Below are positions 35,479 to 43,385 of a stretch of 64,000 nt of DNA, piece after piece. The number at the start of each line of letters is the position of its first letter. Positions within the stretch are counted from its first letter, which is position 1. Location: positions 137,500 through 201,499 of the forward strand of contig CANQWD010000001.1 of NCBI GenBank assembly GCA_947627465.1. The letters are read 5' to 3'. The translations under genes were made by a program, and so were the position numbers. This stretch comes from an uncultured Clostridia bacterium. Lineage in GTDB: Bacteria > Bacillota > Clostridia > Oscillospirales > Ruminococcaceae. A model generated the notes under the pieces. That model was not told where the DNA came from. It ran no database searches and was given only the letters and a program-made list of their open reading frames with translations.

Positions 35479-35913
35479 TCACAGCCACATAATAAAACCT
35501 GTTTTCTCGTTAGGGTTGTAACCCGCTTTTTCATAGAATTTCAGCGTGCTTTCTTTTTTTGATCCCGTCAGCAGAGCGATATTATAGCAGTTTGCGCTTA
35601 TAGCGATCTCCTTTGCGCGGTTAAGACAAGCGGTAGCCAGTCCTTTTCCGCGGTAATCCGCGTGAGTTACCACGTTTTCCACCCTCGCATACGGGCGCGG
35701 TCCGTGCGTCAGATTTGGTACGATAACGACTGTACAGGAGGAAACAATCGCGCCGTCCTCTTCGGCTACGATTATATGATAGTTTTCGTCGGATAGTATT
35801 TTCTTCCAAGTGGAACGCGCTGTTTCAAACGACGGTATTTCCGTTTCGTGCAAATGAAGATACAACTCCATTAGACCGTTGTAGTCGCCGCTTTCGATTT
35901 CACGAATAATCAT
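35479..35913 (-). CDS. GNAT-family N-acetyltransferase
   Basis: A 144-residue cytoplasmic acyltransferase. The acetyl-CoA site is VVTHADYRGKGLATACLNRA at about 86-105; the ending LKFYEKAGYNPNEK is the usual motif B region. Substrate unknown. The ATG overlaps the stop of the 91-residue gene upstream by one base, indicating translational coupling. Its TGA stop touches the second inverted-repeat element. Confidence 0.88.
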   Translation of the reverse strand: MIIREIESGDYNGLMELYLHLHETEIPSFETARSTWKKILSDENYHIIVAEEDGAIVSSCTVVIVPNLTHGPRPYARVENVVTHADYRGKGLATACLNRAKEIAISANCYNIALLTGSKKESTLKFYEKAGYNPNEKTGFIMWL

Positions 35914-36188
35914 TATTTGCTCCTCCTGAAAAGCTCGTTGTCGTATTCCGTAAGCTTGATGTAGCCGCGTTCGAGCAGCTTAGACAGCACGCCCGAGGAA
36001 TATCCGTTAAGTTCGTCGCTGTGCATAACGTCAAGACGAATATCCTTGCCGCCGAGATATTTTTTTGCTTCCTCGCTGAACAAAACCTCGTCAAAATTCC
36101 CGTTTTCGTCAACGTTTCCTTTTGAGGTTTTTTGCGCCGTTTGCGTAGTTTGTGCGGCGATCCGTGCCGCGTTGTTGATTGAAATCAT
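35913..36188 (-). CDS. Small soluble protein, paralogue of the 37867-38277 product
   Basis: A 91-residue protein with a polar Gln/Thr/Ala-rich start (to about 30) and a C-terminal helical part. FSEEAKKYLGG and GYSSGVLSKLLERGYIKL / TEYDNELFRR align in order with LSVEAREYLTA and SYTDDELLDLVLNGDISR / SDYNAELAKRE of the 136-residue protein at 37867. The pattern recalls FlgM-like or spore-forming regulator proteins, but I do not recognise a named family. It is coupled to the GNAT gene by overlapping stop and start. Confidence 0.6.
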   Translation of the reverse strand: MISINNAARIAAQTTQTAQKTSKGNVDENGNFDEVLFSEEAKKYLGGKDIRLDVMHSDELNGYSSGVLSKLLERGYIKLTEYDNELFRRSK

Positions 36189-36236
36189 TTCGTTCTCCTT
36201 GAAATAAATAACGGTAGGCTCTACAGTTTCGGTTAA

Positions 36237-36270
36237 TAATTGTCAACTGTCAATTGTACATTGTCAATTG
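36237..36270. repeat. AATTGACAATT-type intergenic repeat, copy 5
   Basis: Four linked TTGTCAA/TTGTACA units ending four bases before the DUF4253 stop codon. Confidence 0.6.
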
Positions 36271-36273
36271 ACA

Positions 36274-37056
36274 TCAGTCCCACCAGAAATACCATACCGA
36301 GCTTTCCATAAGCCCGCCCGCGAGTCTACCGATCGTGTCAACGCCTTGGAACACGATATCGGAACAGAACGCGAATTGCTCCAAAGCTGCGCCGACCGCC
36401 GTATCCTTATCTTTAAGCGGCGGCACGGAAAATTCAAGAACGTCGCGCGTCATAACAGCGGGTATCGCTTTGTAACGATCGTGGAAATATTCCGCAATGC
36501 GCAAGATCTCCTCGGGGTTCGGGCATTCGTTCCAGCCGCCGAACGGCAGCCATGCGAAAACCTCCCACGGTTCTGCGGTCGGAATTTTCGCCAAAACGCA
36601 CTCCTCGCACTTGTCTCGGCTGTCGTATCGCGTAAAGCCCGAAAAAGTCTTTTGAACGTCGCCCTTTTCCGCCTTGACCTCGCCGAAAGCCGCGTCCCAG
36701 TCGCTGCCCATTTCATTTTTCCATTCGGTAAGACGGTCGGTGAACCATTTTTGAACGTCCATCGGCGGCGTTTTCATAAGCTCATCGTGATTTGCTTTAA
36801 GCTCCTCGGCTGTTTTGGCGTATTCTTCCAAACATTCAAGAATAAGCTCGTCCGTTACAATAATCATCGGCGTATAGCCGCCCGATTCCCACCACGCGAA
36901 CGCGTCGTTGTAGGCGTTCAGCACCTTATTAACATCCGTGCTTTTGGGAAAATGCTCGCACGGGCAACCGAGCAGTTCCATAATTTTTTGTGCATATTCA
37001 CTGACGCCGCCCGTATTTTCGGGCGCTTTGTTCTTTGATTTTCCAAATCCGAACAT
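36274..37056 (-). CDS. DUF4253 domain protein
   Basis: A 260-residue soluble protein. The DUF4253 domain covers about 140-260 with EVFAWLPFGGWNECPNPEEI, AVMTRDVLEFSVPP, AALEQFAFCSDIVFQG and the diagnostic ending SSVWYFWWD. Upstream is an N-terminal helical extension. DUF4253 is found near bacterial immunity-type proteins but has no proven activity. Stop lies next to an AATTGACAATT repeat. ATG at 37056 has AGGAG upstream. Confidence 0.85.
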   Translation of the reverse strand: MFGFGKSKNKAPENTGGVSEYAQKIMELLGCPCEHFPKSTDVNKVLNAYNDAFAWWESGGYTPMIIVTDELILECLEEYAKTAEELKANHDELMKTPPMDVQKWFTDRLTEWKNEMGSDWDAAFGEVKAEKGDVQKTFSGFTRYDSRDKCEECVLAKIPTAEPWEVFAWLPFGGWNECPNPEEILRIAEYFHDRYKAIPAVMTRDVLEFSVPPLKDKDTAVGAALEQFAFCSDIVFQGVDTIGRLAGGLMESSVWYFWWD

Positions 37057-37193
37057 ACGGTTCTCCTTTTTTATTAAACATAGAAATTCAAATCCTGTTT
37101 TTACTATTCTATCAAATTATAACACAATTTGCAAAATATGTCAACCGCTTTATAAAATAAAAGCTAAACTCAGTTTGTATAAATTTATGGTTA

Positions 37194-37222
37194 TTGACAT
37201 TTTAACGCGGTTGTGATATAAT
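37194..37222 (+). promoter_or_regulatory. Promoter of the MarR gene with operator-like site
   Basis: TTGACA, 17-base spacer, TATAAT. GTGTGCTACAC starts at 37227, five bases after the -10, and shares GCTACA with the palindrome of the 37867 promoter. Confidence 0.65.
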
Positions 37223-37259
37223 TGAAGTGTGCTACACATTATATCGGAGGTGCGCGGCA

Positions 37260-37676
37260 ATGAAAAAAGATATCGGTCCTATGATAAAAATTCTGAACGA
37301 TAAGCTGAAAGCGACGGCGGACGCGTCGTTAAAAGAAAACGCTCTTACCTTTTCGCAGTCCATGGTTATGGAGTTCGTACATTCCCAAGGCGGTAAAGCC
37401 ACGCAAAAGAATGTCGAGGAGCGCATGGCGGTCGCGCACCCGACGGTCGTCGGTATCGTTTCCCGACTTGAAAAGAACGGTTTTCTTACTTGTCATACGG
37501 ACGAGTTCGACCGCCGAAATAAAATAGTCTGCGAAACTCAAAAGGCGCTGGATCTATATGAAATTATGCAAAACGAAAGGCAAAAAACGGAGCGGAAACT
37601 CACCAAAGGCTTTTCCGAAAGGGAGCTTGAAAATCTTCGGCAAATGCTTGAAGCGCTTTTAAAGAATATTGAGTAA
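37260..37676 (+). CDS. MarR-family transcriptional regulator
   Basis: A 138-residue winged-helix DNA-binding protein. Helices 3-4 are QSMVMEFVHSQGGKATQKNV and MAVAHPTVVGIVSRLEKNG; the wing is DEFDRRNKIVC, and dimer helices follow. ATG 37260 is preferred with CGGAGG 8 bases upstream; an in-frame start at 37227 lies in the promoter region. It is likely autoregulated, and its binding site may also cover the promoter of the next gene. Confidence 0.9.
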   Translation: MKKDIGPMIKILNDKLKATADASLKENALTFSQSMVMEFVHSQGGKATQKNVEERMAVAHPTVVGIVSRLEKNGFLTCHTDEFDRRNKIVCETQKALDLYEIMQNERQKTERKLTKGFSERELENLRQMLEALLKNIE

Positions 37677-37722
37677 TATGCGATGTTTTCTGTGTTTTTT
37701 TGATGAAATTATTATTTTCGTG

Positions 37723-37767
37723 TTGACAAATCGTTCCAAAGAGTTTATAATATACGTAGCAAGCTAC
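37723..37767 (+). promoter_or_regulatory. Promoter and palindrome before the 37867 gene
   Basis: TTGACA, 17-base spacer, TATAAT at 37746-37751; then the palindrome GTAGC-AA-GCTAC at 37756-37767 across the predicted start of transcription. The geometry matches the MarR promoter. Confidence 0.65.
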
Positions 37768-37866
37768 ATAATGCTTGTCTGACGGCGTAAAAAAGGAAAG
37801 TCGACATATTCCTGCGCGCAGGCTGATTTGCGCTCGTCCGAAATTCAATAAACGGGAGGAGTATTT

Positions 37867-38277
37867 ATGATCGAAAACATCGCCGATTCTTTAGCGGTCA
37901 ACGCACCGCAGACAGCTAAGACCGAAAGAACCGAAAGAACCGAAAAATCCGAGAAAGCCGAGGCTGCGGCAAAACCAACGTCGTCGGAACGCACTCGTGA
38001 AAGCGCTCCGCGAAAAAATGACAGGGTAGAGCTGAGCGTTGAAGCCAGGGAATATCTTACCGCCGAAAAGAGCGGGGAAGTTACGCCGAAATCCGAGGTG
38101 ACGGCAAAAAATTCGGCGGGCGAATCTACGGTAAACCTCAACATATCCGCGGACGAGAATATAACGAGCAGCGAACTGTATTCTTATACGGACGACGAGC
38201 TGTTGGATCTCGTGCTTAACGGCGATATTTCCCGCAGCGATTACAACGCGGAGCTTGCAAAAAGGGAAGAAAGCTGA
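37867..38277 (+). CDS. Small polar protein of unknown function, possible MarR target
   Basis: A 136-residue protein with a Thr/Glu/Lys/Arg-rich N-terminal half (TERTERTEKSEKAEAAAKPT) and a helical C-terminus (LSVEAREYL, DDELLDLVLNGDISRSDYN). No signal peptide or TM helix. It is a distant paralogue of the product at 35913-36188. GGGAGGAG precedes the ATG, and a terminator follows. Function unknown. Confidence 0.65.
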   Translation: MIENIADSLAVNAPQTAKTERTERTEKSEKAEAAAKPTSSERTRESAPRKNDRVELSVEAREYLTAEKSGEVTPKSEVTAKNSAGESTVNLNISADENITSSELYSYTDDELLDLVLNGDISRSDYNAELAKREES

Positions 38278-38325
38278 ACTTATCCGATAGATTAGGACGG
38301 ACTGTCGGAAAGGTCAAAAAATGAA

Positions 38326-38371
38326 AAGGCTGATTTGGCGATAACACTGCCAAATCAGCCTTGTTTTTTTG
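38326..38371. terminator. Bidirectional terminator before hisF
   Basis: AGGCTGATTTGGCG/TGCCAAATCAGCCTT, 12 or more bp, with T runs on both sides; ends the 37867 transcript and, on the minus strand, hisF. Confidence 0.9.
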
Positions 38372-38381
38372 AAAAAATCGC

Positions 38382-39137
38382 TTAGCGCACGGGGATATTA
38401 TGCGCTTTCAAATGCTCCTTTACCTCGCCGACCGTCAGCTCCTTAAAGTGGAACAGGGAAGCCGCCAACGCCGCCGAGGACTTGGTCTTCTCGAAAACCT
38501 CGGAGAAATGCTCTATCTTTCCGCAGCCGCCGCTCGCAATTACGGGAATATTAACGCGTTCACACACGAAATTCAGCATTTCAATGTCAAAACCGCCGCG
38601 AACTCCGTCGGTGTCTATCGAGTTTAAGCAGATCTCGCCCGCGCCGCGTTCGGAAATTTCCTTTACCCAATCGCCCAGATCGAGGTTCATATCAACTCTG
38701 CCGCCGTTTATGTAAACGGAGTAGCCGCCCTTGCCGTTTCGTTTCGCGTCAATTCCGACGACTACGCACTGCGAACCGAAGATCTCTGCCGCGTCGCTGA
38801 TGAGCTTGGGATTTTTCACCGCCTGTGAGTTCACTGAAACCTTGTCCGCGCCCGCTCTTAGAGTATCGCGGAAGTCCTCGACCGAGGAGATACCGCCGCC
38901 CACGCACAGCGGCACGAAAACGTTCTGCGCCGTGCGTTTGACAACGTCCAGCATAACGCCGCGCCCCTCGTAAGAAGCTGTGATGTCGTAAAATACAAGC
39001 TCGTCCGCGCCCTGTTTGTTGTATTCCACCGCGAGTTCCACGGGGTCTCCGATATCGCGCACACCCTCAAAATTCACACCTTTAACTACCTTGCCGTTTC
39101 TCACGTCAAGGCATGGGATTATTCTTTTAGCTAACAT
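38382..39137 (-). CDS. hisF: Imidazole glycerol phosphate synthase subunit HisF
   Basis: A 251-residue TIM-barrel cyclase that makes imidazole glycerol phosphate and AICAR from PRFAR and ammonia. [19 protein letters not shown] carries the catalytic D11, [12 protein letters not shown] the second catalytic Asp, and [17 protein letters not shown] the phosphate site. It is alone: no other his gene is within the window, although HisH must supply ammonia. It has its own promoter and a leader hairpin. Confidence 0.94.
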   Translation of the reverse strand: MLAKRIIPCLDVRNGKVVKGVNFEGVRDIGDPVELAVEYNKQGADELVFYDITASYEGRGVMLDVVKRTAQNVFVPLCVGGGISSVEDFRDTLRAGADKVSVNSQAVKNPKLISDAAEIFGSQCVVVGIDAKRNGKGGYSVYINGGRVDMNLDLGDWVKEISERGAGEICLNSIDTDGVRGGFDIEMLNFVCERVNIPVIASGGCGKIEHFSEVFEKTKSSAALAASLFHFKELTVGEVKEHLKAHNIPVR

Positions 39138-39248
39138 AAACCAATAACCTTTCAGAAGTATTTCCGCGCTCCGCCGTTTCCGTTGTGCCTATATTTTTTC
39201 AACAAAGACATACAATACAGCACTTTTTAAACAAATTTCCGTTATACG

Positions 39249-39275
39249 TAAAATCCCGATTTAAAATCGGGAAAA
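39249..39275 (-). promoter_or_regulatory. Leader hairpin of hisF
   Basis: In the hisF leader (minus strand) TCCCGATTTTAAATCGGGA forms a stem followed by TTTTA, so it could attenuate transcription. Loop and tail are weak, so confidence is low. Confidence 0.4.
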
Positions 39276-39285
39276 CACTAATTTT

Positions 39286-39314
39286 ATTATACTACATCGG
39301 CGCGGAATTGTCAA
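39286..39314 (-). promoter_or_regulatory. Promoter of hisF
   Basis: Minus-strand TTGACA, 17-base spacer, TATAAT; 150-base leader. The 332-base gap up to cotJA otherwise holds a MITE relic (39339-39351) and AT-rich sequence. Confidence 0.75.
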
Positions 39315-39338
39315 GAGAAAATTTGATTTTTTGCTTAG

Positions 39339-39351
39339 CCGCACAAAGACC
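39339..39351. repeat. MITE terminal relic
   Basis: CCGCACAAAGACC matches the 5' end of element A; no opposite end is visible nearby. Confidence 0.45.
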
Positions 39352-39469
39352 ATGCTTCACGCTTAAAAATAACAAAGCGTTGATATAGATATTCACAAAA
39401 TCGGCGATATATTCATAAAATTTAACAGCGACAAAAACGTTGCGAAAATACATGGAAAGGATAGTTTTT

Positions 39470-39634
39470 ATGGATATAATGAAACCGAATTGGCGTGTGG
39501 GCTACGCCTATGTGCCCCGCCAAAATTTGGAAAAGCTTTACGCTCCGGCAAAGGCGCTGAGGGTCGGCACGATCTTCCCGGAACTTAACATCACTATGGA
39601 GGAGTATGAGAGGGGGCTATTCAATGGCAAATAA
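39470..39634 (+). CDS. cotJA: Spore coat associated protein CotJA
   Basis: A 54-residue protein with VGYAYVPRQNLEKLYAPAKA and RVGTIFPELNITMEEYERG, the two short blocks of CotJA. It is made in the mother cell under sigma-E or sigma-K in spore formers; no certain sigma-E promoter is visible, only AT-rich candidate hexamers at 39390-39440. GGAAAGG lies before the ATG. It overlaps cotJB by 11 bases. Confidence 0.85.
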   Translation: MDIMKPNWRVGYAYVPRQNLEKLYAPAKALRVGTIFPELNITMEEYERGLFNGK

Positions 39635-39989
39635 TATGAACCGCCGTCCTTGCACCAATATGGCGAGAGCGCCCATGACCGACAATCTCCGTTCCACGGG
39701 AAGGCTGAGTATGCCCGAACCCGCTCCAATGCCCGCTCCGAATGACGTATCCTGCAAGGAGCTTATGCGCGCCATTATGGAAGCGGATTTCACGGCGTTG
39801 GATCTCCAACTCTATCTTGACACTCACCCCGACGATACCCGCGCACTGGAGCTTTTCCGCGAGGCGGTTCGTCAATCAAAGGCATGCAAAGCCGCGTTTG
39901 AGGATACGTTTTATCCGCTCACAGCGGACAGCGCGGGCAGAAACGGCACTTGGGACTGGCTTGACGGCACGTTCCCGCCGTTGTCGTGA
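39624..39989 (+). CDS. cotJB: Spore coat protein CotJB
   Basis: A 121-residue protein, with a Met/Pro/Arg-rich start (MNRRPCTNMARAPM) and CKELMRAIMEADFTALDLQL / YLDTHPDDTRALEL / GTWDWLDGTFP of CotJB. The ATG at 39624, in the end of cotJA, has GAGGGGG just upstream. Works with CotJA and CotJC in the spore coat. Confidence 0.9.
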   Translation: MANNMNRRPCTNMARAPMTDNLRSTGRLSMPEPAPMPAPNDVSCKELMRAIMEADFTALDLQLYLDTHPDDTRALELFREAVRQSKACKAAFEDTFYPLTADSAGRNGTWDWLDGTFPPLS

Positions 39990-40004
39990 TAAGGGGGTGA
40001 AAGT

Positions 40005-40574
40005 ATGTTTATATTTGAGAAAAGAACGCAAATTCCCGTATGCATCAAGAACAGAAATCCGCGCCTTGCAAGTCAGATCTTGTCGCAGTACGGCGGCGTT
40101 AACGGCGAACTTTCCGCGTCGCTTACCTATCTTTCTCAGAGATTTACCATGCCCTGCAACCGCGGCAAGGCGCTTTTGACGGATATCGGAACAGAAGAAC
40201 TCGCTCACTTAGAAATAGTAGGCAGCATAGTGAGTCAGCTTACGGACGGCGAGGGCGCAAAGAGCTTCGATAAATACGGCACGGGTGCGTATTATGTCGA
40301 TCACGGCAGCGCGATCTTTCCGGCGAGCGCGAGCGGTGATCCGTGGACGGCGGGGTATATTCAGTCGATGGGCGACCCGATAGCGGATCTGGTGAACGAT
40401 CTTGCGGCGGAACAGAAAGCGAGAGCTACCTACGATAATATTCTGCGTCTTTCCGACGACCCCGACGTAAACGAAGTCATCAAATTCCTCAGAGAGCGCG
40501 AGGTTGTGCACTTCCAGCGTTTCGGCGAGCTTCTCGATCACTATCAGAGCCAAATCAAGGACTGCGATAAATAA
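40005..40574 (+). CDS. cotJC: Spore coat protein CotJC (manganese catalase-like)
   Basis: A 189-residue ferritin-like four-helix protein of the manganese-catalase family. YGGVNGELSASLTYLSQRF carries the first metal Glu, TDIGTEELAHLEIVGS the second Glu-x-x-His pair, and REVVHFQRFGELLDHY the last. It belongs to the spore-coat cotJ operon and probably protects against peroxide. GGGGGTG precedes the ATG. The operon ends at the terminator at 40595. Confidence 0.93.
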   Translation: MFIFEKRTQIPVCIKNRNPRLASQILSQYGGVNGELSASLTYLSQRFTMPCNRGKALLTDIGTEELAHLEIVGSIVSQLTDGEGAKSFDKYGTGAYYVDHGSAIFPASASGDPWTAGYIQSMGDPIADLVNDLAAEQKARATYDNILRLSDDPDVNEVIKFLREREVVHFQRFGELLDHYQSQIKDCDK

Positions 40575-40594
40575 ATCAACAGTATAATGAAAAT

Positions 40595-40630
40595 CCGCCG
40601 CCCCAAACGGAGCGGCGGTTGTTATTTTTT
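40595..40630 (+). terminator. Terminator of cotJABC
   Basis: CCGCCGC / GCGGCGG stem followed by TTGTTATTTTTT. Confidence 0.8.
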
Positions 40631-40783
40631 CTGATTCGATTTTTCGCAGCCGCGGCAGCTTGAACATTCACCGCCGCACCCGCGTCTGCCCTTTTTCCTG
40701 TTTCGCTGCATTATTATCACGGCGAGAGCGATCAAAGCCGCGATAATGATAATTACAACGATATCGGCGCCGTTTAAATTCAT
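40622..40783 (-). CDS. FeoB-associated Cys-rich membrane protein
   Basis: A 53-residue protein, too short for many gene finders. It has one TM helix (about 8-25, IVVIIIIAALIALAVII) and a C-terminal Cys-rich tail with cysteines in GCGGECSSCRGCEK. This is the architecture of the small proteins found after FeoB, thought to help in ferrous iron transport. It lies 25 bases after feoAB on the same strand. GGGAG precedes the ATG. Confidence 0.85.
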   Translation of the reverse strand: MNLNGADIVVIIIIAALIALAVIIMQRNRKKGRRGCGGECSSCRGCEKSNQKK

Positions 40784-40808
40784 AGATATTCTCCCTTAGA
40801 ACGTGTTC

Positions 40809-43151
40809 TTAAATTCCGCAAACCAAGCACACCGCCCGTGCGATAAAAGCCACGATCCACGCAACAAGACACTGCCACACCACAACGATAACCGCCCATT
40901 TCGCGCCAAGTTCCCGTTTTACAGAGGCGATAGCGGCGACACACGGTGTGTACAGAAGCGAGAATACAAGCATTGTTGCTGCGTCAACGTTGGAAAGCGC
41001 GGCGGTGATGTTGTCTCCGAAAAGTATACCCATTGTGGATACAACGCTTTCTTTAGCCATAAATCCGCTGATAAGAGAAGTGACTATTCTCCAGTCGCCA
41101 AGCCCCAGCGGAATAAAGATCGGCACAAGCCAACCCGCGACAGTCGCCATAAGGCTCTGCGAGGAGTCCTCGACTATGTTCATGTGATAGTCAAACGTCT
41201 GCAAGAACCACACGACCACCGTCGCGATAAGAATTATCGTGAACGCCTTGCTTAAAAAGTCTTTCGCCTTTTCCCACAAAAGCTGCGCGACGTTTTTCGC
41301 GCCCGGCATACGGTAATTCGGCAGTTCCATTACAAACGGCACCGCTTCTCCCTTAAAGAGCGTTCCCTTAAACAGGAAAGCAACGAGTATGCCGACCAAA
41401 ATTCCGAGAACATATAATCCCGTCATTATAAGCCCGCCGTATTTCGGGAAGAACGCGTTTACAAAAAACGCGTAGATCGGCAGTTTTGCGGTGCAGCTCA
41501 TAAATGGCGTCAAGAGAATTGTCATCTTTCTGTCGCGCTTGCTGGGGAGCGTTCTTGTTGACATGACTGCCGGAACGGTGCAGCCGAACCCGATAAGCAT
41601 GGGCACAATACTCCGTCCGGAAAGCCCTATCTTTCGCAGCAGCTTATCCATAAAGAACGCCACGCGCGCCACATACCCGCTGTCCTCCATGATCGACAGG
41701 AAGAAAAACAGTGTGACAACGATAGGCAGAAAGCTCAAAACGCTTCCCACACCGCCGAAAATTCCGTCAATGACAAGACCGTGAAGCGCGGAGTTTACGT
41801 TCGCCGAAACCATCCAATTATCCACAACGCCCGCCAGCGCGTCAATGCCTTTTTCGAGCAGCCCTTGCAAAAAAGCGCCGATCACGTTGAATGTCAGGAA
41901 GAAAACCGCCGCCATAATTACGATAAAGCAGGGAATAGCGGTCCATTTTCCCGTGAGTATCTTATCGATTTTCTCGGAGCGCAGCCGTTCCTTGCTTTGC
42001 TTCGGTTTTTGAACGGTTTTTTCGCAGACCTGCTCAATAAAGTCGAACCGCATATCCGCAATGGCGGCGCTTCTGTCCATACCGCCCTCGCGCTCCATTT
42101 GAAGAACCGTGTGTTCGATAAGTTCTTTTTCGTTGTCGTCAAGTTTCAGCTGTTCGATAAGCGGTTCGTCGCCCTCGATAGTCTTTGTTGCGGCGAATTG
42201 CAGCGGCAGCCCCGCCGCTTCCGCGTGATCTTCGATAACGCTTTCCACCGCGTGAATTGCACGGTGAATAGCGCCGCCGTGGTCGGTTTTTCGGCAAAAG
42301 TCCTGTTTTTGCGGTTTTTCCTGAAACTGCGCGACGTGGAGCGCGTGTTCTATAAGCTCGTGCACGCCCTCGTTTTTCGCCGCCGAGATAGGAACTATCG
42401 GAACGCCCAGCATTTCTTCCATTCCGTTTATATCGATAGCGCCGTTGTTTCCCGTCACCTCGTCCATCATGTTGAGCGCAACGACCATCGGCACGTTCAT
42501 CTCGAGAAGCTGCATTGTAAGATAGAGGTTGCGCTCGATATTGGTAGCGTCCACGATATTTATTATCGCCTTTGGTTTTTCTTCCAATACGAATTGCCGC
42601 GAAACGATCTCCTCCGCGCTGTAAGGCGACATTGAGTAAATCCCCGGAAGATCGGTAACTCTTGTGTTCGGATAACCCTTGATAGGACCGTCCTTGCGGT
42701 CTACGGTAACGCCGGGGAAATTGCCGACATGCTGATTTGAACCGGTAAGCTGATTGAAAAGCGTGGTCTTGCCGCAGTTTTGATTTCCGACCAGCGCGTA
42801 TGTAAGGGTAGTTCCCTCGGGGAGCGGCTTTTCCGCCGTCCTGTCGTGAAAAATCCCGTCCTCGCCCAAGCCCGGGTGAGCTTTCGGATTTATTCTCTCA
42901 ATACGCTCGTGCCGATTGGAGCGCTCCTTTATCGGTTTTATCTCTATCTGCTCCGCGTCCGCAAGGCGAAGCGTCAGTTCGTAGCCGTGCACCTGCAGCT
43001 CCATAGGGTCGCCCATGGGCGCGAATTTCACAACGGTAACTTCCGCGCCGGGGATAACGCCCATATCCAAAAAATGCTGACGCAGCGCCCCCTCGCCGCC
43101 CACGGTCGTGATAACGGCTGATTCGCCGACTTTAAGTTCTTTTAACGTCAA
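40809..43151 (-). CDS. feoB: Ferrous iron transporter, FeoA-FeoB fusion
   Basis: A 780-residue protein that imports Fe2+. An SH3-like FeoA domain (about 1-75, LKELKVGESAVITTVGGEG) precedes the FeoB G domain: G1 GNQNCGKTT (122-130), G3 DLPGIYSM, G4 ALNMMDEV. Core membrane domains carry two gate regions and about nine TM helices in the C-terminal half. FeoA and FeoB are more often separate genes, so the fusion is notable. The start is TTG 43151 with GCGGAGG upstream. Confidence 0.93.
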   Translation of the reverse strand: MTLKELKVGESAVITTVGGEGALRQHFLDMGVIPGAEVTVVKFAPMGDPMELQVHGYELTLRLADAEQIEIKPIKERSNRHERIERINPKAHPGLGEDGIFHDRTAEKPLPEGTTLTYALVGNQNCGKTTLFNQLTGSNQHVGNFPGVTVDRKDGPIKGYPNTRVTDLPGIYSMSPYSAEEIVSRQFVLEEKPKAIINIVDATNIERNLYLTMQLLEMNVPMVVALNMMDEVTGNNGAIDINGMEEMLGVPIVPISAAKNEGVHELIEHALHVAQFQEKPQKQDFCRKTDHGGAIHRAIHAVESVIEDHAEAAGLPLQFAATKTIEGDEPLIEQLKLDDNEKELIEHTVLQMEREGGMDRSAAIADMRFDFIEQVCEKTVQKPKQSKERLRSEKIDKILTGKWTAIPCFIVIMAAVFFLTFNVIGAFLQGLLEKGIDALAGVVDNWMVSANVNSALHGLVIDGIFGGVGSVLSFLPIVVTLFFFLSIMEDSGYVARVAFFMDKLLRKIGLSGRSIVPMLIGFGCTVPAVMSTRTLPSKRDRKMTILLTPFMSCTAKLPIYAFFVNAFFPKYGGLIMTGLYVLGILVGILVAFLFKGTLFKGEAVPFVMELPNYRMPGAKNVAQLLWEKAKDFLSKAFTIILIATVVVWFLQTFDYHMNIVEDSSQSLMATVAGWLVPIFIPLGLGDWRIVTSLISGFMAKESVVSTMGILFGDNITAALSNVDAATMLVFSLLYTPCVAAIASVKRELGAKWAVIVVVWQCLVAWIVAFIARAVCLVCGI

Positions 43152-43205
43152 TTTATAACGCCTCCGCTTTTGTACTACCTTTCATAAATAATTGAAACCG
43201 TCGTT

Positions 43206-43385
43206 TTAAGGCAACACCGCGCAAAGATTGTGCGGCAGATACGCCGACAAATTTTTCGGCAGATTGCCAAAAACGACGAAGTAATACTGATGTATTTCAA
43301 GGAGTTTTTGGCAAAAATGACGGAAAATTTGCAAGTAGATGCCGTACAAAGACCGTAGGTCGGTCTTTGTGCGGTGTTGCCTTAA
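43206..43385. repeat. MITE-like element B
   Basis: 180 bases with ends TTAAGGCAACACCGCGCAAAG and CTTTGTGCGGTGTTGCCTTAA. Reversed, its interior CTTGCAAATTTTCCGTCATT matches element A. The stop codon of alr (complement of 43382-43384) lies in its right end. Confidence 0.85.

Noticed and set aside
37921..37970. CRISPR-like or tandem repeat in ACCGAAAGAACCGAAAG
   Set aside because: This is coding repetition for Thr-Glu-Arg units in the 136-residue protein; no spacers or further units exist. No CRISPR array was seen in the window.
39390..39460. Sigma-E promoter in front of cotJA
   Set aside because: Several ATATT and CATA strings are present in AT-rich DNA, but none has both elements at the right spacing with confidence.
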